From Calditrichota bacterium (lineage in GTDB: Bacteria > CLD3), in contig QQUF01000035.1 in assembly GCA_008501735.1 (NCBI GenBank), positions 124,001 to 188,000 of the forward strand: a stretch of DNA of 64,000 nt, in the 5' to 3' direction. How positions within the stretch are numbered: position 1 is the first letter of the stretch; each line of letters begins with the position of its first letter. Shown one piece after another: positions 8,960 through 17,833 of the stretch. The notes beneath the pieces were generated by a model that saw only the letters and a program-made list of their open reading frames with translations, was not told the DNA's origin and searched no databases. The translations under genes were made by a program, and so were the position numbers.

Positions 8960-9889
8960 TTGCACAAACTGACACAGAAAATTTTAGACGGGCACAAACT
9001 CTCAATCGCAAAAGGAATTACTGCGGTTGAAAATAATTTTCCCGATTCTTTGCAACTCTTGGAAGAACTTTTCCCGTACACAACCAAGTCAGTCAGAATC
9101 GGAATCACAGGTCCTCCAGGAGCAGGAAAATCAACTTTGACAAACGAACTTGCAAAGACTTTACGCTTACTCGGTAAAACTGTTGGAATTGTTGCTGTTG
9201 ACCCTTCAAGCCAATATTCAGGTGGAGCAATTCTTGGTGACAGAATTCGAATGTCAGAACTTTTTGGAGACAGTGGAATTTTTATCAGAAGTATGGCAAC
9301 TCGTGGGAGCCTTGGCGGACTTTCTTTGAAAGCTAAAGAAGTCGGTGACGTTCTTGCAGCTTCGGGCAAAGATGTTGTAATTTACGAAACTGTTGGAGTT
9401 GGTCAGTCAGAACTTGAAATTGTCAAAGCAAGCGACACAGTTGTTGTTGTTCTTGTTCCTGAAGCTGGTGATAGTATTCAAGCAATGAAATCTGGTTTGA
9501 TGGAAATCGCAGATATTTTCGTTGTGAACAAATCAGACCGCGAAGGCTCAGAAAGGTTTTGCATAAATTTGCAATCTGTTCTTGAAATTCGACTAAAAAG
9601 TATGGACTGGATTCCACCTGTCCTAAAAACTGTTGCCTTGAAATCAGAAGGGATTGACGAACTTTCCAAAAATATTTTGGCACACAGTGAATTTTTGAAA
9701 AAAAATAACATTTTAGAAATCAAAAAAGCCAAACAAAACGAAAACAAAATTAACGAAATCGTGGAGTCAGAACTCATTAAATTTTATAGAAATTCAGACT
9801 TGAGCAAAAAAACTTTAGAACAAAATGAGTCGCCTTACGCAAAAGCAAACGAAATTTTAGAAGAGATTTTTAAAAGGTTAGAGAGTTAA
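8960..9889 (+). CDS. meaB: Methylmalonyl-CoA mutase-associated GTPase MeaB (ArgK family)
   Basis: MeaB is a G3E-type GTPase that guards and reloads adenosylcobalamin in methylmalonyl-CoA mutase. Walker A is GITGPPGAGKST at about residues 49-60, followed by VAVDPSSQYSGGAILGDRIRM, the typical MeaB switch region with the base and magnesium ligands, then VGQSELEI and the base-recognition motif NKSD. The length of 309 residues fits. The start is a TTG at 8960 with no clear Shine-Dalgarno, so it is less certain than the rest. The mutase subunits are not in the window; the neighbour downstream is a giant lipoprotein only 6 bases away. Confidence 0.95.
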   Translation: MHKLTQKILDGHKLSIAKGITAVENNFPDSLQLLEELFPYTTKSVRIGITGPPGAGKSTLTNELAKTLRLLGKTVGIVAVDPSSQYSGGAILGDRIRMSELFGDSGIFIRSMATRGSLGGLSLKAKEVGDVLAASGKDVVIYETVGVGQSELEIVKASDTVVVVLVPEAGDSIQAMKSGLMEIADIFVVNKSDREGSERFCINLQSVLEIRLKSMDWIPPVLKTVALKSEGIDELSKNILAHSEFLKKNNILEIKKAKQNENKINEIVESELIKFYRNSDLSKKTLEQNESPYAKANEILEEIFKRLES

Positions 9890-9895
9890 TTTTTT

Positions 9896-12800
9896 ATGAA
9901 AAAAATACTTTTTATTTTTTTAATTCAAGCGATTCTTTTTGCTTGTGCTTCAAACAAAGAAACTGCCAAAATTGAAACAAATGAGGTTTCAGAAGTTGTT
10001 GCAGAATCCTTGCAAACAGAAGCAGTTCAAGATTCAGCTGTGAAAGAAGGTAGAAGCACTTTAGGGAATATTTGGTACTTCACATTCGGTTGGATTTTTG
10101 ACGGTTTAGGAAAAGGACTTGGTTACAGTTGGGACAAAACAGAATCTTTCCGTTCTTACTACAACACTCTGTACAATGCTAAGAAACTCTTCGAGAAAAA
10201 TGAGAGAGAATACCTTGCAAGACTCAAAACAGAATCTTTAAATCAAAATTCTCAGAAGAACCAAAACAAACGCTTGAAGTCAGATTTAAGCCGTAATGAA
10301 AAAAACAACTTCGACAAAGTAATCGAAAAATGTTCCAAAATCCTTGAAATTTACCCGACAAGCAAACACAGAGTCGAAGCACTTTTTTTGATTGGAAAAT
10401 CTTACTACTACAAGTGGGAATTTGAAAAATCTGTTACAAAATTTGAAGAATTAAAAGCGAACTTTCCTAAAAGCAATTTTGTTGAGAAATCAACTCTTTG
10501 GCAGGGAAAATCTCTTTTTAAAAGAAGAAGTTCTGAACCAATTGAAGCTGATAAAATCCAATTTACTAAGCAAGCTGAAGATGTTTTATTGGAGTTAGTT
10601 ACTCAATCAAAAAAAGACGAAATTCTTGGTGAAGCTTACTTTACACTTGCAGAAATCTCTTTAGTTAGATTGAACTTAGAAAAGGCCGTTGAACGGTTCA
10701 AAAAAGCAAGTGAATTTCTTGACGAAAAAGACAAAAAAATCAAAATTCATTTTGCTGTTGGAGATGCTCTAATTGAGTTAGAAAAATACGAGGAAGCGAT
10801 TACAGAATACAAAAAAATTGAAAAACTTTCACCTGGAATTGAAGACGAGTTTGACAAGGACTTTAAAGAAGGAAGAGCCTTAAAACTTTTGGGAAAATTA
10901 GAAGAAGCACAAAAGATTTTCTCTGACTTGCTCAAACTTGAAGTTGAAAGTTTTGGTGAAGAAAAACTCTTTCCACTCACAGAAGTCATTTTTCAAGTCA
11001 ACCCTTATACAGACAACAATTATACTGAAACAGAAACTCCAAGAACCGAAAGGAGTCAAAGTTTTGACAATGAAAGTAAGGATTTAGCAGGAGGAAGTGA
11101 CAGAATAGGAGATTCTCAAAATTTTAATCGAAACGTTACCCCTGAAGTCGAAATTCTCGAAGAATTAATCCCTGACAGAATCTGGTTTGCAAATTCGAAA
11201 GTCTCTTTTTACTTGCTTAAAGATTCAACAGTTTACAACATTCGAATCGCTCGTAAAAATGCAAATCAAACTAATAACAAATTTATCGAAGAACCTTTAA
11301 AACTTACTACGAGTACTAACTCAAAAGATTTATTCGAAGCAATCCCAATGACTACAACCGAATCGTCATTTTGGGGAATTATCTTTGAAAACAATAGACC
11401 AAAATTTGCGTCATTTGACCAAAACAGTTTAAGACTTTCAAAAACTTACTTGTTACCAAACGAGGCAAAAGTAACTCCCCAGACTCCTGGAGCCCTAACT
11501 TACGGAAACAACTGGCTTTGGTACTTAACTCCCGAAAACGACGTTTACAGAGTCAATCCAATTACAGGTTTGAGCGAGCCTTCTGCAATTTTTCGACTTT
11601 ATTTTTTACAAAATTCAAAGTATACAAAAAATATAACTTTTTCTTCTAACTTTCTCTGGGTAATTTCTGAGACAAAAGATGGAATTGCTTTAGTAAAAAT
11701 TAATCCTGCAAATGGGAAAAATGTGGCTGTTTTTCCTCTTCCAAATGAGCTTAAAAGTATCAGAAGCAACATTTTCCTTTCTTCAAATTCGAACAATGAA
11801 TTTTATATTATTGACCAAGAAAGACACTTTACTTACAGAGTTTCACTTGAAAAAGATTTGACAAATGTTGACCTTTCACAGCAAAATTTGAAAAATAAAT
11901 TCCCACAAGTTCGATTTAATTTCTCGGAAATTTACCTCAAAGAAGGAAATTACCCTGAGGCTTTAGGACAACTTCAAGAAGTAATTTACACTTACCCAAA
12001 CTCAGCTTTTAGTACAGAAGCTTATTACCGTTTGGGGCAAATTAATGAAAATTTATTTTTCGATTTTCCACAAGCTTTGGAAAACTATTCGAAGGCGAGC
12101 AAACAACAAAGTCACCCTGAATTTGCAGACCCTTCAAAAGAAAAAGAAAACTTGTTGAATAAATTTTTGGAGATTGCAAACAAAACATCAAGAACTCAGA
12201 TTGAACTTGATAGCCTTATAACAGATTCTTTGTTTTTTGCTTCCAAACTTGATTCCTTGATTAATTTGGGCGAAGTAACAACTCGAGAAGATGCTAAGGA
12301 ACTTTTTGCCCAAATTGTTTTTGATGATTCTGTTAAGGTTGCGGATTCCATTGCTGTTCTTGTTGATACAACTTTTGCTGACTCTTTAGGTGTTGACAGT
12401 TTAGACTTTGCTGAAACCGATTCGTTGTTAACAGACACTCTTGAAATCGCTGAAATCGACTCAAATGAAGTGGAAACCCTAACCGAAAATGAAAATCCCG
12501 AATTCTCGGAAGAGGAGTTTTTGGAATTCGAGTCTTTATTACTCAAAGGTTGGGATTTGAGGAAAATTCGTTCAGCGGACAAATTCAGAAAATTCACAAG
12601 AATTGATTTCTTTGAAGATGGTGAAGAAACAACTCAACAAAACGAGAATTTTGGAGAAAATTTAGAAAATGAAATTACACCTCAAGACTCTTCCGTACTA
12701 GATTCTTCTGCTACCAAACAAGAACCGACAAACAATTCATTTTTTGCAAAAATTGGAAGCAAGAGAGAAAAATTAGCTTCTGAAAAATTTGGACTTGCTG

Positions 12801-13774
12801 AATACCTTTTTATCGACTTCGCGAAACTTGATTCTGCAAAATCTTTTTATAAAGAGGTTTTGGAAATCACTAAAGATTCTACTTTAGTTGCAAAAACGCT
12901 CTACTCTTTACGTGCAGTTGAACTTTTGCAAGACAGCTCTTCGACTTTTGTTGACTCGTTAGAAAATAATATTTTGGAAAATCACCCGAAGACAATTTTT
13001 GCAAAAGAGATTCTGAAAGAAAGAGGAGTCTTGTTTGAAGAAGAAATTTTGGTTACTGAATCAGAAGAAATCGATAGTGCAAAAGTTGCTTTTTTGGAAG
13101 CAGAAAATAGCCTTTGGGAAACACAGGAGTACGAAACTGCAATTCGTAAATTTGGCGAAGTTGTCAAAGATTACCCCGAAAGTGAACTTGCTGCAAAAAG
13201 CCAATTTGCAATTGCTTGGACTTACGAGAATAAAATTCAAGACAAAAACAAAGCTCTTGAAGAATACACATTTTTATCTGAAAACTTCAACGTTCCAAAG
13301 TTGAAGAACTTTGCTTTAGCAAAAATTGCGACAGAAGCAGATTCAACAATGATTGATTCTTTAAAAAATGTTGTAGAAGACACTTTAGCTTCTGTTCCTT
13401 ACGATTCTCTAACTCAAGAAGAAAAAATGTTTTTAGCAGATAGAACAGAAATTCCATTTGACCAAATTGAACTAAAACCTATGCCAATAAGTTATGCAAC
13501 TGGGAATTTCAATGAAAGTTTTCGTTCTGCTTTTTTCAGCCAACTTAAAGGTGAAGAACGGAGAGATTTTATAAAGGCTGGAGATATTCAAATTGAATTT
13601 TCAATTTCTCCAATGGGTGAACTGCAAGACCTGAAATTTTTGAATGAGGTTTCGGAAAACTTACAGGAAATCATTGATGAAAAAATTAACAATTTACGGT
13701 TTACTCCTGGAGCTCACCAAGGTAAACCTGTAAAGACTATTCAAATTTTCTACGAATTTAAATCACGATTTTAG
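9896..13774 (+). CDS. Giant TPR-rich lipoprotein with a TonB-C-like terminal domain
   Basis: This is a 1,292-residue envelope protein with a lipoprotein signal peptide whose lipobox is LFAC. TPR-like helical pairs occur at about 135-350, again at about 670-730 (FSEIYLKEGNYPEALGQLQEV) and about 1070-1125 (WETQEYETAIRKFGEVVKDYP). Between them are a probable beta-rich region about 420-650 and an acidic stretch rich in Asp-Ser-Leu about 770-900. The final 70 residues (GDIQIEFSISPMGELQDLKF and LRFTPGAHQGKPVKTIQIFYEF) resemble the C-terminal domain of TonB-type energy transducers. The TPR-lipoprotein part recalls SprE-like proteins of T9SS bacteria, but I cannot assign orthology. coaX starts one base after its stop, so the two are probably co-transcribed. 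Confidence 0.75.
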   Translation: MKKILFIFLIQAILFACASNKETAKIETNEVSEVVAESLQTEAVQDSAVKEGRSTLGNIWYFTFGWIFDGLGKGLGYSWDKTESFRSYYNTLYNAKKLFEKNEREYLARLKTESLNQNSQKNQNKRLKSDLSRNEKNNFDKVIEKCSKILEIYPTSKHRVEALFLIGKSYYYKWEFEKSVTKFEELKANFPKSNFVEKSTLWQGKSLFKRRSSEPIEADKIQFTKQAEDVLLELVTQSKKDEILGEAYFTLAEISLVRLNLEKAVERFKKASEFLDEKDKKIKIHFAVGDALIELEKYEEAITEYKKIEKLSPGIEDEFDKDFKEGRALKLLGKLEEAQKIFSDLLKLEVESFGEEKLFPLTEVIFQVNPYTDNNYTETETPRTERSQSFDNESKDLAGGSDRIGDSQNFNRNVTPEVEILEELIPDRIWFANSKVSFYLLKDSTVYNIRIARKNANQTNNKFIEEPLKLTTSTNSKDLFEAIPMTTTESSFWGIIFENNRPKFASFDQNSLRLSKTYLLPNEAKVTPQTPGALTYGNNWLWYLTPENDVYRVNPITGLSEPSAIFRLYFLQNSKYTKNITFSSNFLWVISETKDGIALVKINPANGKNVAVFPLPNELKSIRSNIFLSSNSNNEFYIIDQERHFTYRVSLEKDLTNVDLSQQNLKNKFPQVRFNFSEIYLKEGNYPEALGQLQEVIYTYPNSAFSTEAYYRLGQINENLFFDFPQALENYSKASKQQSHPEFADPSKEKENLLNKFLEIANKTSRTQIELDSLITDSLFFASKLDSLINLGEVTTREDAKELFAQIVFDDSVKVADSIAVLVDTTFADSLGVDSLDFAETDSLLTDTLEIAEIDSNEVETLTENENPEFSEEEFLEFESLLLKGWDLRKIRSADKFRKFTRIDFFEDGEETTQQNENFGENLENEITPQDSSVLDSSATKQEPTNNSFFAKIGSKREKLASEKFGLAEYLFIDFAKLDSAKSFYKEVLEITKDSTLVAKTLYSLRAVELLQDSSSTFVDSLENNILENHPKTIFAKEILKERGVLFEEEILVTESEEIDSAKVAFLEAENSLWETQEYETAIRKFGEVVKDYPESELAAKSQFAIAWTYENKIQDKNKALEEYTFLSENFNVPKLKNFALAKIATEADSTMIDSLKNVVEDTLASVPYDSLTQEEKMFLADRTEIPFDQIELKPMPISYATGNFNESFRSAFFSQLKGEERRDFIKAGDIQIEFSISPMGELQDLKFLNEVSENLQEIIDEKINNLRFTPGAHQGKPVKTIQIFYEFKSRF

Positions 13775-13775
13775 A

Positions 13776-14513
13776 ATGATTCTTACGGTTGACATTGGAA
13801 ATACAAAGGTAAGTTTCGGTTTTTTTGAAAATGAAAAACTTACTCGCAAAGAATTTGTTTTGACTGAGTCTTTAACTAAAACTTCAGAACTTACTGAGAT
13901 TTTTTCAAATGACTTTCCGATAGGAATTTCGTCAGTTGTACCGAATGCAACAAATTTCCTTATAGAGTTTCTAGCAAAGAATTTTAAGAAAAAACCTTTT
14001 GTCATTACTTCAAAATCCAAATTGCCAATTAAACTTGACTACAAAACTCCGCAGACTTTGGGAGTTGACCGAATTTGCAGTTCTGTTGCAGCCTTTAATA
14101 AATTTGGTAAAAATCAAAACATTGTTGTTGCAGACATTGGAACAGCTTTGACTCTTGACGTTGTTACGAAAGAAGGAAAATTTATCGGTGGAGTAATTGC
14201 TCCTGGTCCGAAAACTCTTCTTTGGTCGCTCACTCAAAAAGGTGCTCAACTTCCAGAAGTCCCTTTTGAGTTTTCCGCTTCTCCTGTTGGTAAAAATACA
14301 ATTGAGTGCATTCAGTCAGGAGTTTTTTGGAGTACTGTTTTTCAAATTGATTCATTTTCTAAATTTCTAGAAAACGATTTTGGTGAAAAACCTTTGGTAG
14401 TTGCAACTGGTGGTTTTGGAGAATTAATTTCACAAAAATCAAACTCTATTGATAAAATTGAGCCTGAATTAGTCCTTGAGGGAGTTCGAGATTTAATAAA
14501 ATTAAACTCCTAA
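13776..14513 (+). CDS. coaX: Type III pantothenate kinase
   Basis: CoaX phosphorylates pantothenate, the first committed step of coenzyme A synthesis, using ATP and a monovalent cation. Diagnostic motifs are MILTVDIGNTKVSFGFF (phosphate loop), LGVDRICSSVAAF and VADIGTALTLDVV, then the FIGGVIAPG block. The length of 245 residues is typical. It begins one base after the giant lipoprotein stop and its end overlaps the convergent lipoprotein gene by 4 bases. Confidence 0.96.
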   Translation: MILTVDIGNTKVSFGFFENEKLTRKEFVLTESLTKTSELTEIFSNDFPIGISSVVPNATNFLIEFLAKNFKKKPFVITSKSKLPIKLDYKTPQTLGVDRICSSVAAFNKFGKNQNIVVADIGTALTLDVVTKEGKFIGGVIAPGPKTLLWSLTQKGAQLPEVPFEFSASPVGKNTIECIQSGVFWSTVFQIDSFSKFLENDFGEKPLVVATGGFGELISQKSNSIDKIEPELVLEGVRDLIKLNS

Positions 14514-14971
14514 AATGCTGCTTCGTGTGTAAGTTTTATGTTGTAATCTGTGACTTGGTTCGGGAAAATTTCAAAAATGGTCAACATCCCTTGACCATCG
14601 AAAGAATTTCCGTAAAGCCCTTTACCTTCTTCCTCTACTAAAATCGAATATTTTCCAGGCGGTAAGCCGATTGTGAAATTTCCATTTTCATCAGACATTG
14701 ATTCTGCGACTTTCGCTTCTTTAATTCCATCAAAAAAAACACCATCTTTCGGTGAATAATTTGTAGAAAGAATAGGTTTAAAGACTATAACTTTTCGGGA
14801 GACAGGTGTCATTTTTCCTGAAGCACTTCCAGGCATAAAGTTTCCTTTGTAATAAATTACTTTGCCTTTGACTCCTTGAAAGTGTGAACCGAACTGTGAT
14901 TTTGGTGAACAACTTGAAAATAAAATGGTTAGAATTATTAAGACTAAATTTAAGTACATACTTTTTTCCAA
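14510..14971 (-). CDS. Small lipoprotein with a carboxypeptidase-regulatory-like domain
   Basis: The 153-residue product has a lipoprotein signal (LTILFSSCSPKSQ). The rest resembles a beta-sandwich of the CarboxypepD_reg-like or Cna-B type: VKGKVIYYKGNFMPG near the start, then ESMSDENGNFTIGLPPGKYSILVEEEGKGLY. Bacteroidota secrete many such proteins. A specific role is not visible. Confidence 0.7.
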   Translation of the reverse strand: MEKSMYLNLVLIILTILFSSCSPKSQFGSHFQGVKGKVIYYKGNFMPGSASGKMTPVSRKVIVFKPILSTNYSPKDGVFFDGIKEAKVAESMSDENGNFTIGLPPGKYSILVEEEGKGLYGNSFDGQGMLTIFEIFPNQVTDYNIKLTHEAAF

Positions 14972-15099
14972 TTTTTTATTAGATTTAGGATTACTGTTCA
15001 GTAATTTAAACTTAACAGTGAATTTAAGACTTTTATAATATACTTTAAGAAAAAATTTATTTTAGTCTTTCAAAAGGTTTAGCAAAAGGTAAAATCAAA

Positions 15100-15567
15100 A
15101 TGGAATCTAAAGAAATACTTTCTCTTTATTCGAACAAGAGTCTTCAAGAATGGCTTAGAAACAACTTAGAAGATGGTCAAAGAGCTCGTGTTTTTGGTAC
15201 ACAGCTAACAAAATATTACAATGCGAACAAAAAAGTTTGGATTGATGTTTACCACAACACAACTGTTACTCAACTCTCGTTCATTCCAAGTACCCAATGG
15301 GTTTTAGTTCCTTCTGCAAACCAAATGGAATTGTATATTTCTGAGTTTTGCTCAAGAAATAAACTCGTTTGGAGCTATGTATTGCGAGGTTTAGACCAAC
15401 ATTTAATTGAAATTTATAACAATAATTTCGACTTGATTTATGCAACTATCGAAGATTCAAACACCAAGTCAACAACTTGTGAAAAATCAAGAATGATTGC
15501 AATGAATTGGATTGTTAAAACAGCTGCAAAAACCAACAAATACAGATCTGTCGTTGTTGCGAGTTAG
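15100..15567 (+). CDS. Conserved-looking protein of unknown function
   Basis: I do not recognise this 155-residue protein. It has no signal peptide or membrane segment and a mixed helix-strand pattern. Aromatic-rich segments include TKYYNANKKVWIDVYHN and NKLVWSYVLRGLDQHLIEIYNNNFDLIYATIED. Codon use and GC (about 35% in a sampled line) match the neighbours, so it is probably native. The GNAT gene begins 5 bases after its stop, which suggests one transcript. Confidence 0.6.
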   Translation: MESKEILSLYSNKSLQEWLRNNLEDGQRARVFGTQLTKYYNANKKVWIDVYHNTTVTQLSFIPSTQWVLVPSANQMELYISEFCSRNKLVWSYVLRGLDQHLIEIYNNNFDLIYATIEDSNTKSTTCEKSRMIAMNWIVKTAAKTNKYRSVVVAS

Positions 15568-15572
15568 TTTTG

Positions 15573-16007
15573 ATGAATTATTCTTTTTCTTCTCCATCTG
15601 AAAAAGACTTAGAAATTATCCAAAATATTCTTTGCCATTTCTCACTTCCTTTTGAAGACATACAAAAACATCTTTCAAATTTTATTTTAACTTTTCACCA
15701 AAATAAATTGGTTGGAATAGTAGGTTTGGAAATTTACGGTTCAATCGGTTTGCTCCGTTCTTTAGTAGTTTTGGAGACCCAAAGGAATTTTGGGCTTGGA
15801 AAATTACTTGTTCAAAAAGCAATAGATTTAGCTCTATCAAAAGAAGTGAAAGAACTATTCCTTCTTACCACAACTGCTGAAAATTATTTTCTGCGACTTG
15901 GTTTCGAAAATTTTGATCGAAAAAAAGTCCCTTTAAAGATTTCGGAAACTATGGAATTCTCTTCTCTTTGCCCTTCAAGTGCAATTTGCCTTCACAAAAT
16001 TATCTAA
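15573..16007 (+). CDS. GNAT family N-acetyltransferase, ArsN2-like
   Basis: The 144-residue product has the GNAT acetyl-CoA loop in LRSLVVLETQRNFGLGKLLVQKAIDLA (motif A, the Q/R-x-x-G-x-G/A form). The C-terminal part (LLTTTAENYFLRLGFENFDR and EFSSLCPSSA) closely resembles ArsN2, GNATs often found with arsenic resistance genes. No other ars gene is here, so a link to arsenic is not supported by context. The frame also contains a TTG at 15570; I chose the adjacent ATG at 15573. Confidence 0.82.
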   Translation: MNYSFSSPSEKDLEIIQNILCHFSLPFEDIQKHLSNFILTFHQNKLVGIVGLEIYGSIGLLRSLVVLETQRNFGLGKLLVQKAIDLALSKEVKELFLLTTTAENYFLRLGFENFDRKKVPLKISETMEFSSLCPSSAICLHKII

Positions 16008-16073
16008 TAACTTTTCAATAATTGTTAATAACTTGTGGAAAAAGTGTAAATTATGTTTATACCTTTTGAAATC

Positions 16074-16484
16074 TTACTTTTCGTCTAAATAATTTCGCAA
16101 TATAATTGATGCTGCAATTTCGTCAATTTTAGCTTTATTCTTTCCTGTTTTCTTTCCCATTTTGTGAAGTATCTTATGGCTTTCAACTGTTGTGAGCCTT
16201 TCGTCTTGCAAAATAATTGGAATCTCAAACCTTTCCTTTAGTTTCTCAACAAAGAATAACGTCTCATCTGTTTTCTTTGAATTTTCTCCACTCATACTAA
16301 TTGGTAATCCAATTACAAGTTCTTCTGGTTCGTATTTATCAAGTAATTTTTGAATTTCTTCAAAGACTCTTGGTGTTACCTTTTTATCGATAGTTTTGAC
16401 TCCAGAAGCGATAATTTGCATAGTATCAGTAACGGCAACACCGATTCTTCTTGTTCCATAATCAAGACATAAAATTCTGCCCAT
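16074..16484 (-). CDS. ruvX: Putative pre-16S rRNA nuclease / Holliday junction resolvase RuvX (YqgF)
   Basis: The YqgF family has an RNase H-like fold. It is implicated in 16S rRNA 5' end maturation, and in some species in branched DNA cleavage. Signatures are LCLDYGTRRIGVAVTD with the first catalytic Asp, LVIGLPISMSGE, ILQDERLTTVES with the conserved Glu, and the closing KIDEIAASIILRNYL with the last Asp. The length of 136 residues is typical. It follows the pilC terminator on the same strand and is probably a separate unit. Confidence 0.95.
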   Translation of the reverse strand: MGRILCLDYGTRRIGVAVTDTMQIIASGVKTIDKKVTPRVFEEIQKLLDKYEPEELVIGLPISMSGENSKKTDETLFFVEKLKERFEIPIILQDERLTTVESHKILHKMGKKTGKNKAKIDEIAASIILRNYLDEK

Positions 16485-16504
16485 AAAAATTTTTCCTCTA
16501 AAAC

Positions 16505-16536
16505 CAAAAAAGCCCCAACAAAAATGCTGAGGCTTT
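16505..16536 (-). terminator. Intrinsic terminator after pilC
   Basis: Read on the minus strand, AAGCCTCA and TGGGGCTT pair (one T-G wobble) around a T-rich loop and are followed by TTTTTT. It lies 23 bases past the pilC stop and ends the pilB-pilC unit. Confidence 0.85.
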
Positions 16537-16558
16537 AAAATTGTAATAATTTTTATTC

Positions 16559-17818
16559 TTAACGAACACCACCTTGTTTGAGGTAAGCTTCTCCAAGATA
16601 GAAAATCGGAAAGTAAATTGTAAATACAACCGAAAGGATTGCAATCGCCATAATGATAATCAAAATCGGCTCAATTACAGATGTTAATCTCGTAATTGTA
16701 GCATCAACTTGTTTATCGTAAAAATCAGCGGCTTTTCCAAGCAGTTGGTCAATTTCTCCTGTTTCTTCACCTGTAGCAGCAAGCTGTAATAAAATATTTG
16801 GGAAAACACCAGCAAGTCTCATCGCATGAGCAATTGTAGTTCCTTCCTTAATACTTGACATAATTTTTGAAATACCTCTTTCAATAATTATGTTGTCCAC
16901 AACTTTATTTACAAGTTTAAAAGCATCCAAAACTGGAACACCAGAGGCAAGAAGAATACTTAGTGTTCTAGAATACTTAGACATAATTGAGCCATTTACA
17001 AGATTACCAACAATTGGAAATTTCAACTTTACAGTATCTATTATCAGAGCTCCTGTATTCGTAAGTGAGGAAATCCAAATTCCAATTAACATAATAGCAA
17101 GAATAAAGAAGGTAACCAGTCCATTTTCAGCGAGAAAATTACTAAAAACAATCAACGCCGCTGTCGCAGGTGGTAATTCAGCTCCTACTTTATCATAAAT
17201 AGCTTTAAATTCAGGAACAAGTAAAACAACCATTGCAACAACTACAATTGCTGTAAATGTTAAAATTACAACAGGGTAAGCCATAGCAGAGATTACTTTT
17301 CGCTTTGTATCCTCTAACATCTCCAAATAATCCGCTAATTCTTCAAGAGTCGTGTGAAGTGTACCTGAAACTTCTCCCGCTTTTACGATTGCAACGTAAA
17401 GAGAAGAAAAGACAGCAGGATATTTCTGTAATGCATCAGAAAGGCTTTGACCTCTCTTAACATCAGCAGTAATTTCTTCACAAACCTTTCTGAATCTTTT
17501 GTGTTTCTGTTCTTCGGTAATATTTGTTAATGATTTTTCTAATGTAAGCCCAGCGGAGAACATTGTTGCAAGCTGCCTTGTAAAGAATACTAGAATATTC
17601 AAAGGGACTGAATTTTGAATTTTGTCAAGTGACGCTTTAACTTTATCGTTAATCGTGAGCTGACGGTCTTCAGAACCTTCTCTTGCAGCTTTCAAAGAAA
17701 TTACAACATTACCACTTTCCTGAAGCTTTGTAATCGCTTCTTGTTGGTTGGTAGTAGTAATAACCCCTTGTTTTTTTATTCCTTTTGGGTCTTTCAGTAC
17801 GTAAGCATAATTTGGCAT
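16559..17818 (-). CDS. pilC: Type IV pilus inner membrane platform protein PilC
   Basis: PilC/GspF is the inner-membrane platform on which the assembly ATPase acts. The 419-residue length is typical. Two T2SSF domains are seen at about 70-195 (LNILVFFTRQLATMFSAGLTLEKSL) and about 275-400 (SKYSRTLSILLASGVPVLDAFKLV). Membrane segments lie near 180-205, 230-255 and 385-410. The N-terminal YAYVLKDPKGIKKQG is the usual start of the family. It is 15 bases downstream of pilB, in one operon, and is followed by a terminator. Confidence 0.96.
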   Translation of the reverse strand: MPNYAYVLKDPKGIKKQGVITTTNQQEAITKLQESGNVVISLKAAREGSEDRQLTINDKVKASLDKIQNSVPLNILVFFTRQLATMFSAGLTLEKSLTNITEEQKHKRFRKVCEEITADVKRGQSLSDALQKYPAVFSSLYVAIVKAGEVSGTLHTTLEELADYLEMLEDTKRKVISAMAYPVVILTFTAIVVVAMVVLLVPEFKAIYDKVGAELPPATAALIVFSNFLAENGLVTFFILAIMLIGIWISSLTNTGALIIDTVKLKFPIVGNLVNGSIMSKYSRTLSILLASGVPVLDAFKLVNKVVDNIIIERGISKIMSSIKEGTTIAHAMRLAGVFPNILLQLAATGEETGEIDQLLGKAADFYDKQVDATITRLTSVIEPILIIIMAIAILSVVFTIYFPIFYLGEAYLKQGGVR

Positions 17819-17833
17819 TTAATTACCTCAGGC

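Noticed and set aside
15573-16007. Arsenic resistance cluster around the ArsN2-like GNAT
   Set aside because: No arsR, arsC, arsB/acr3 or arsM is nearby, so the name alone does not support the function.
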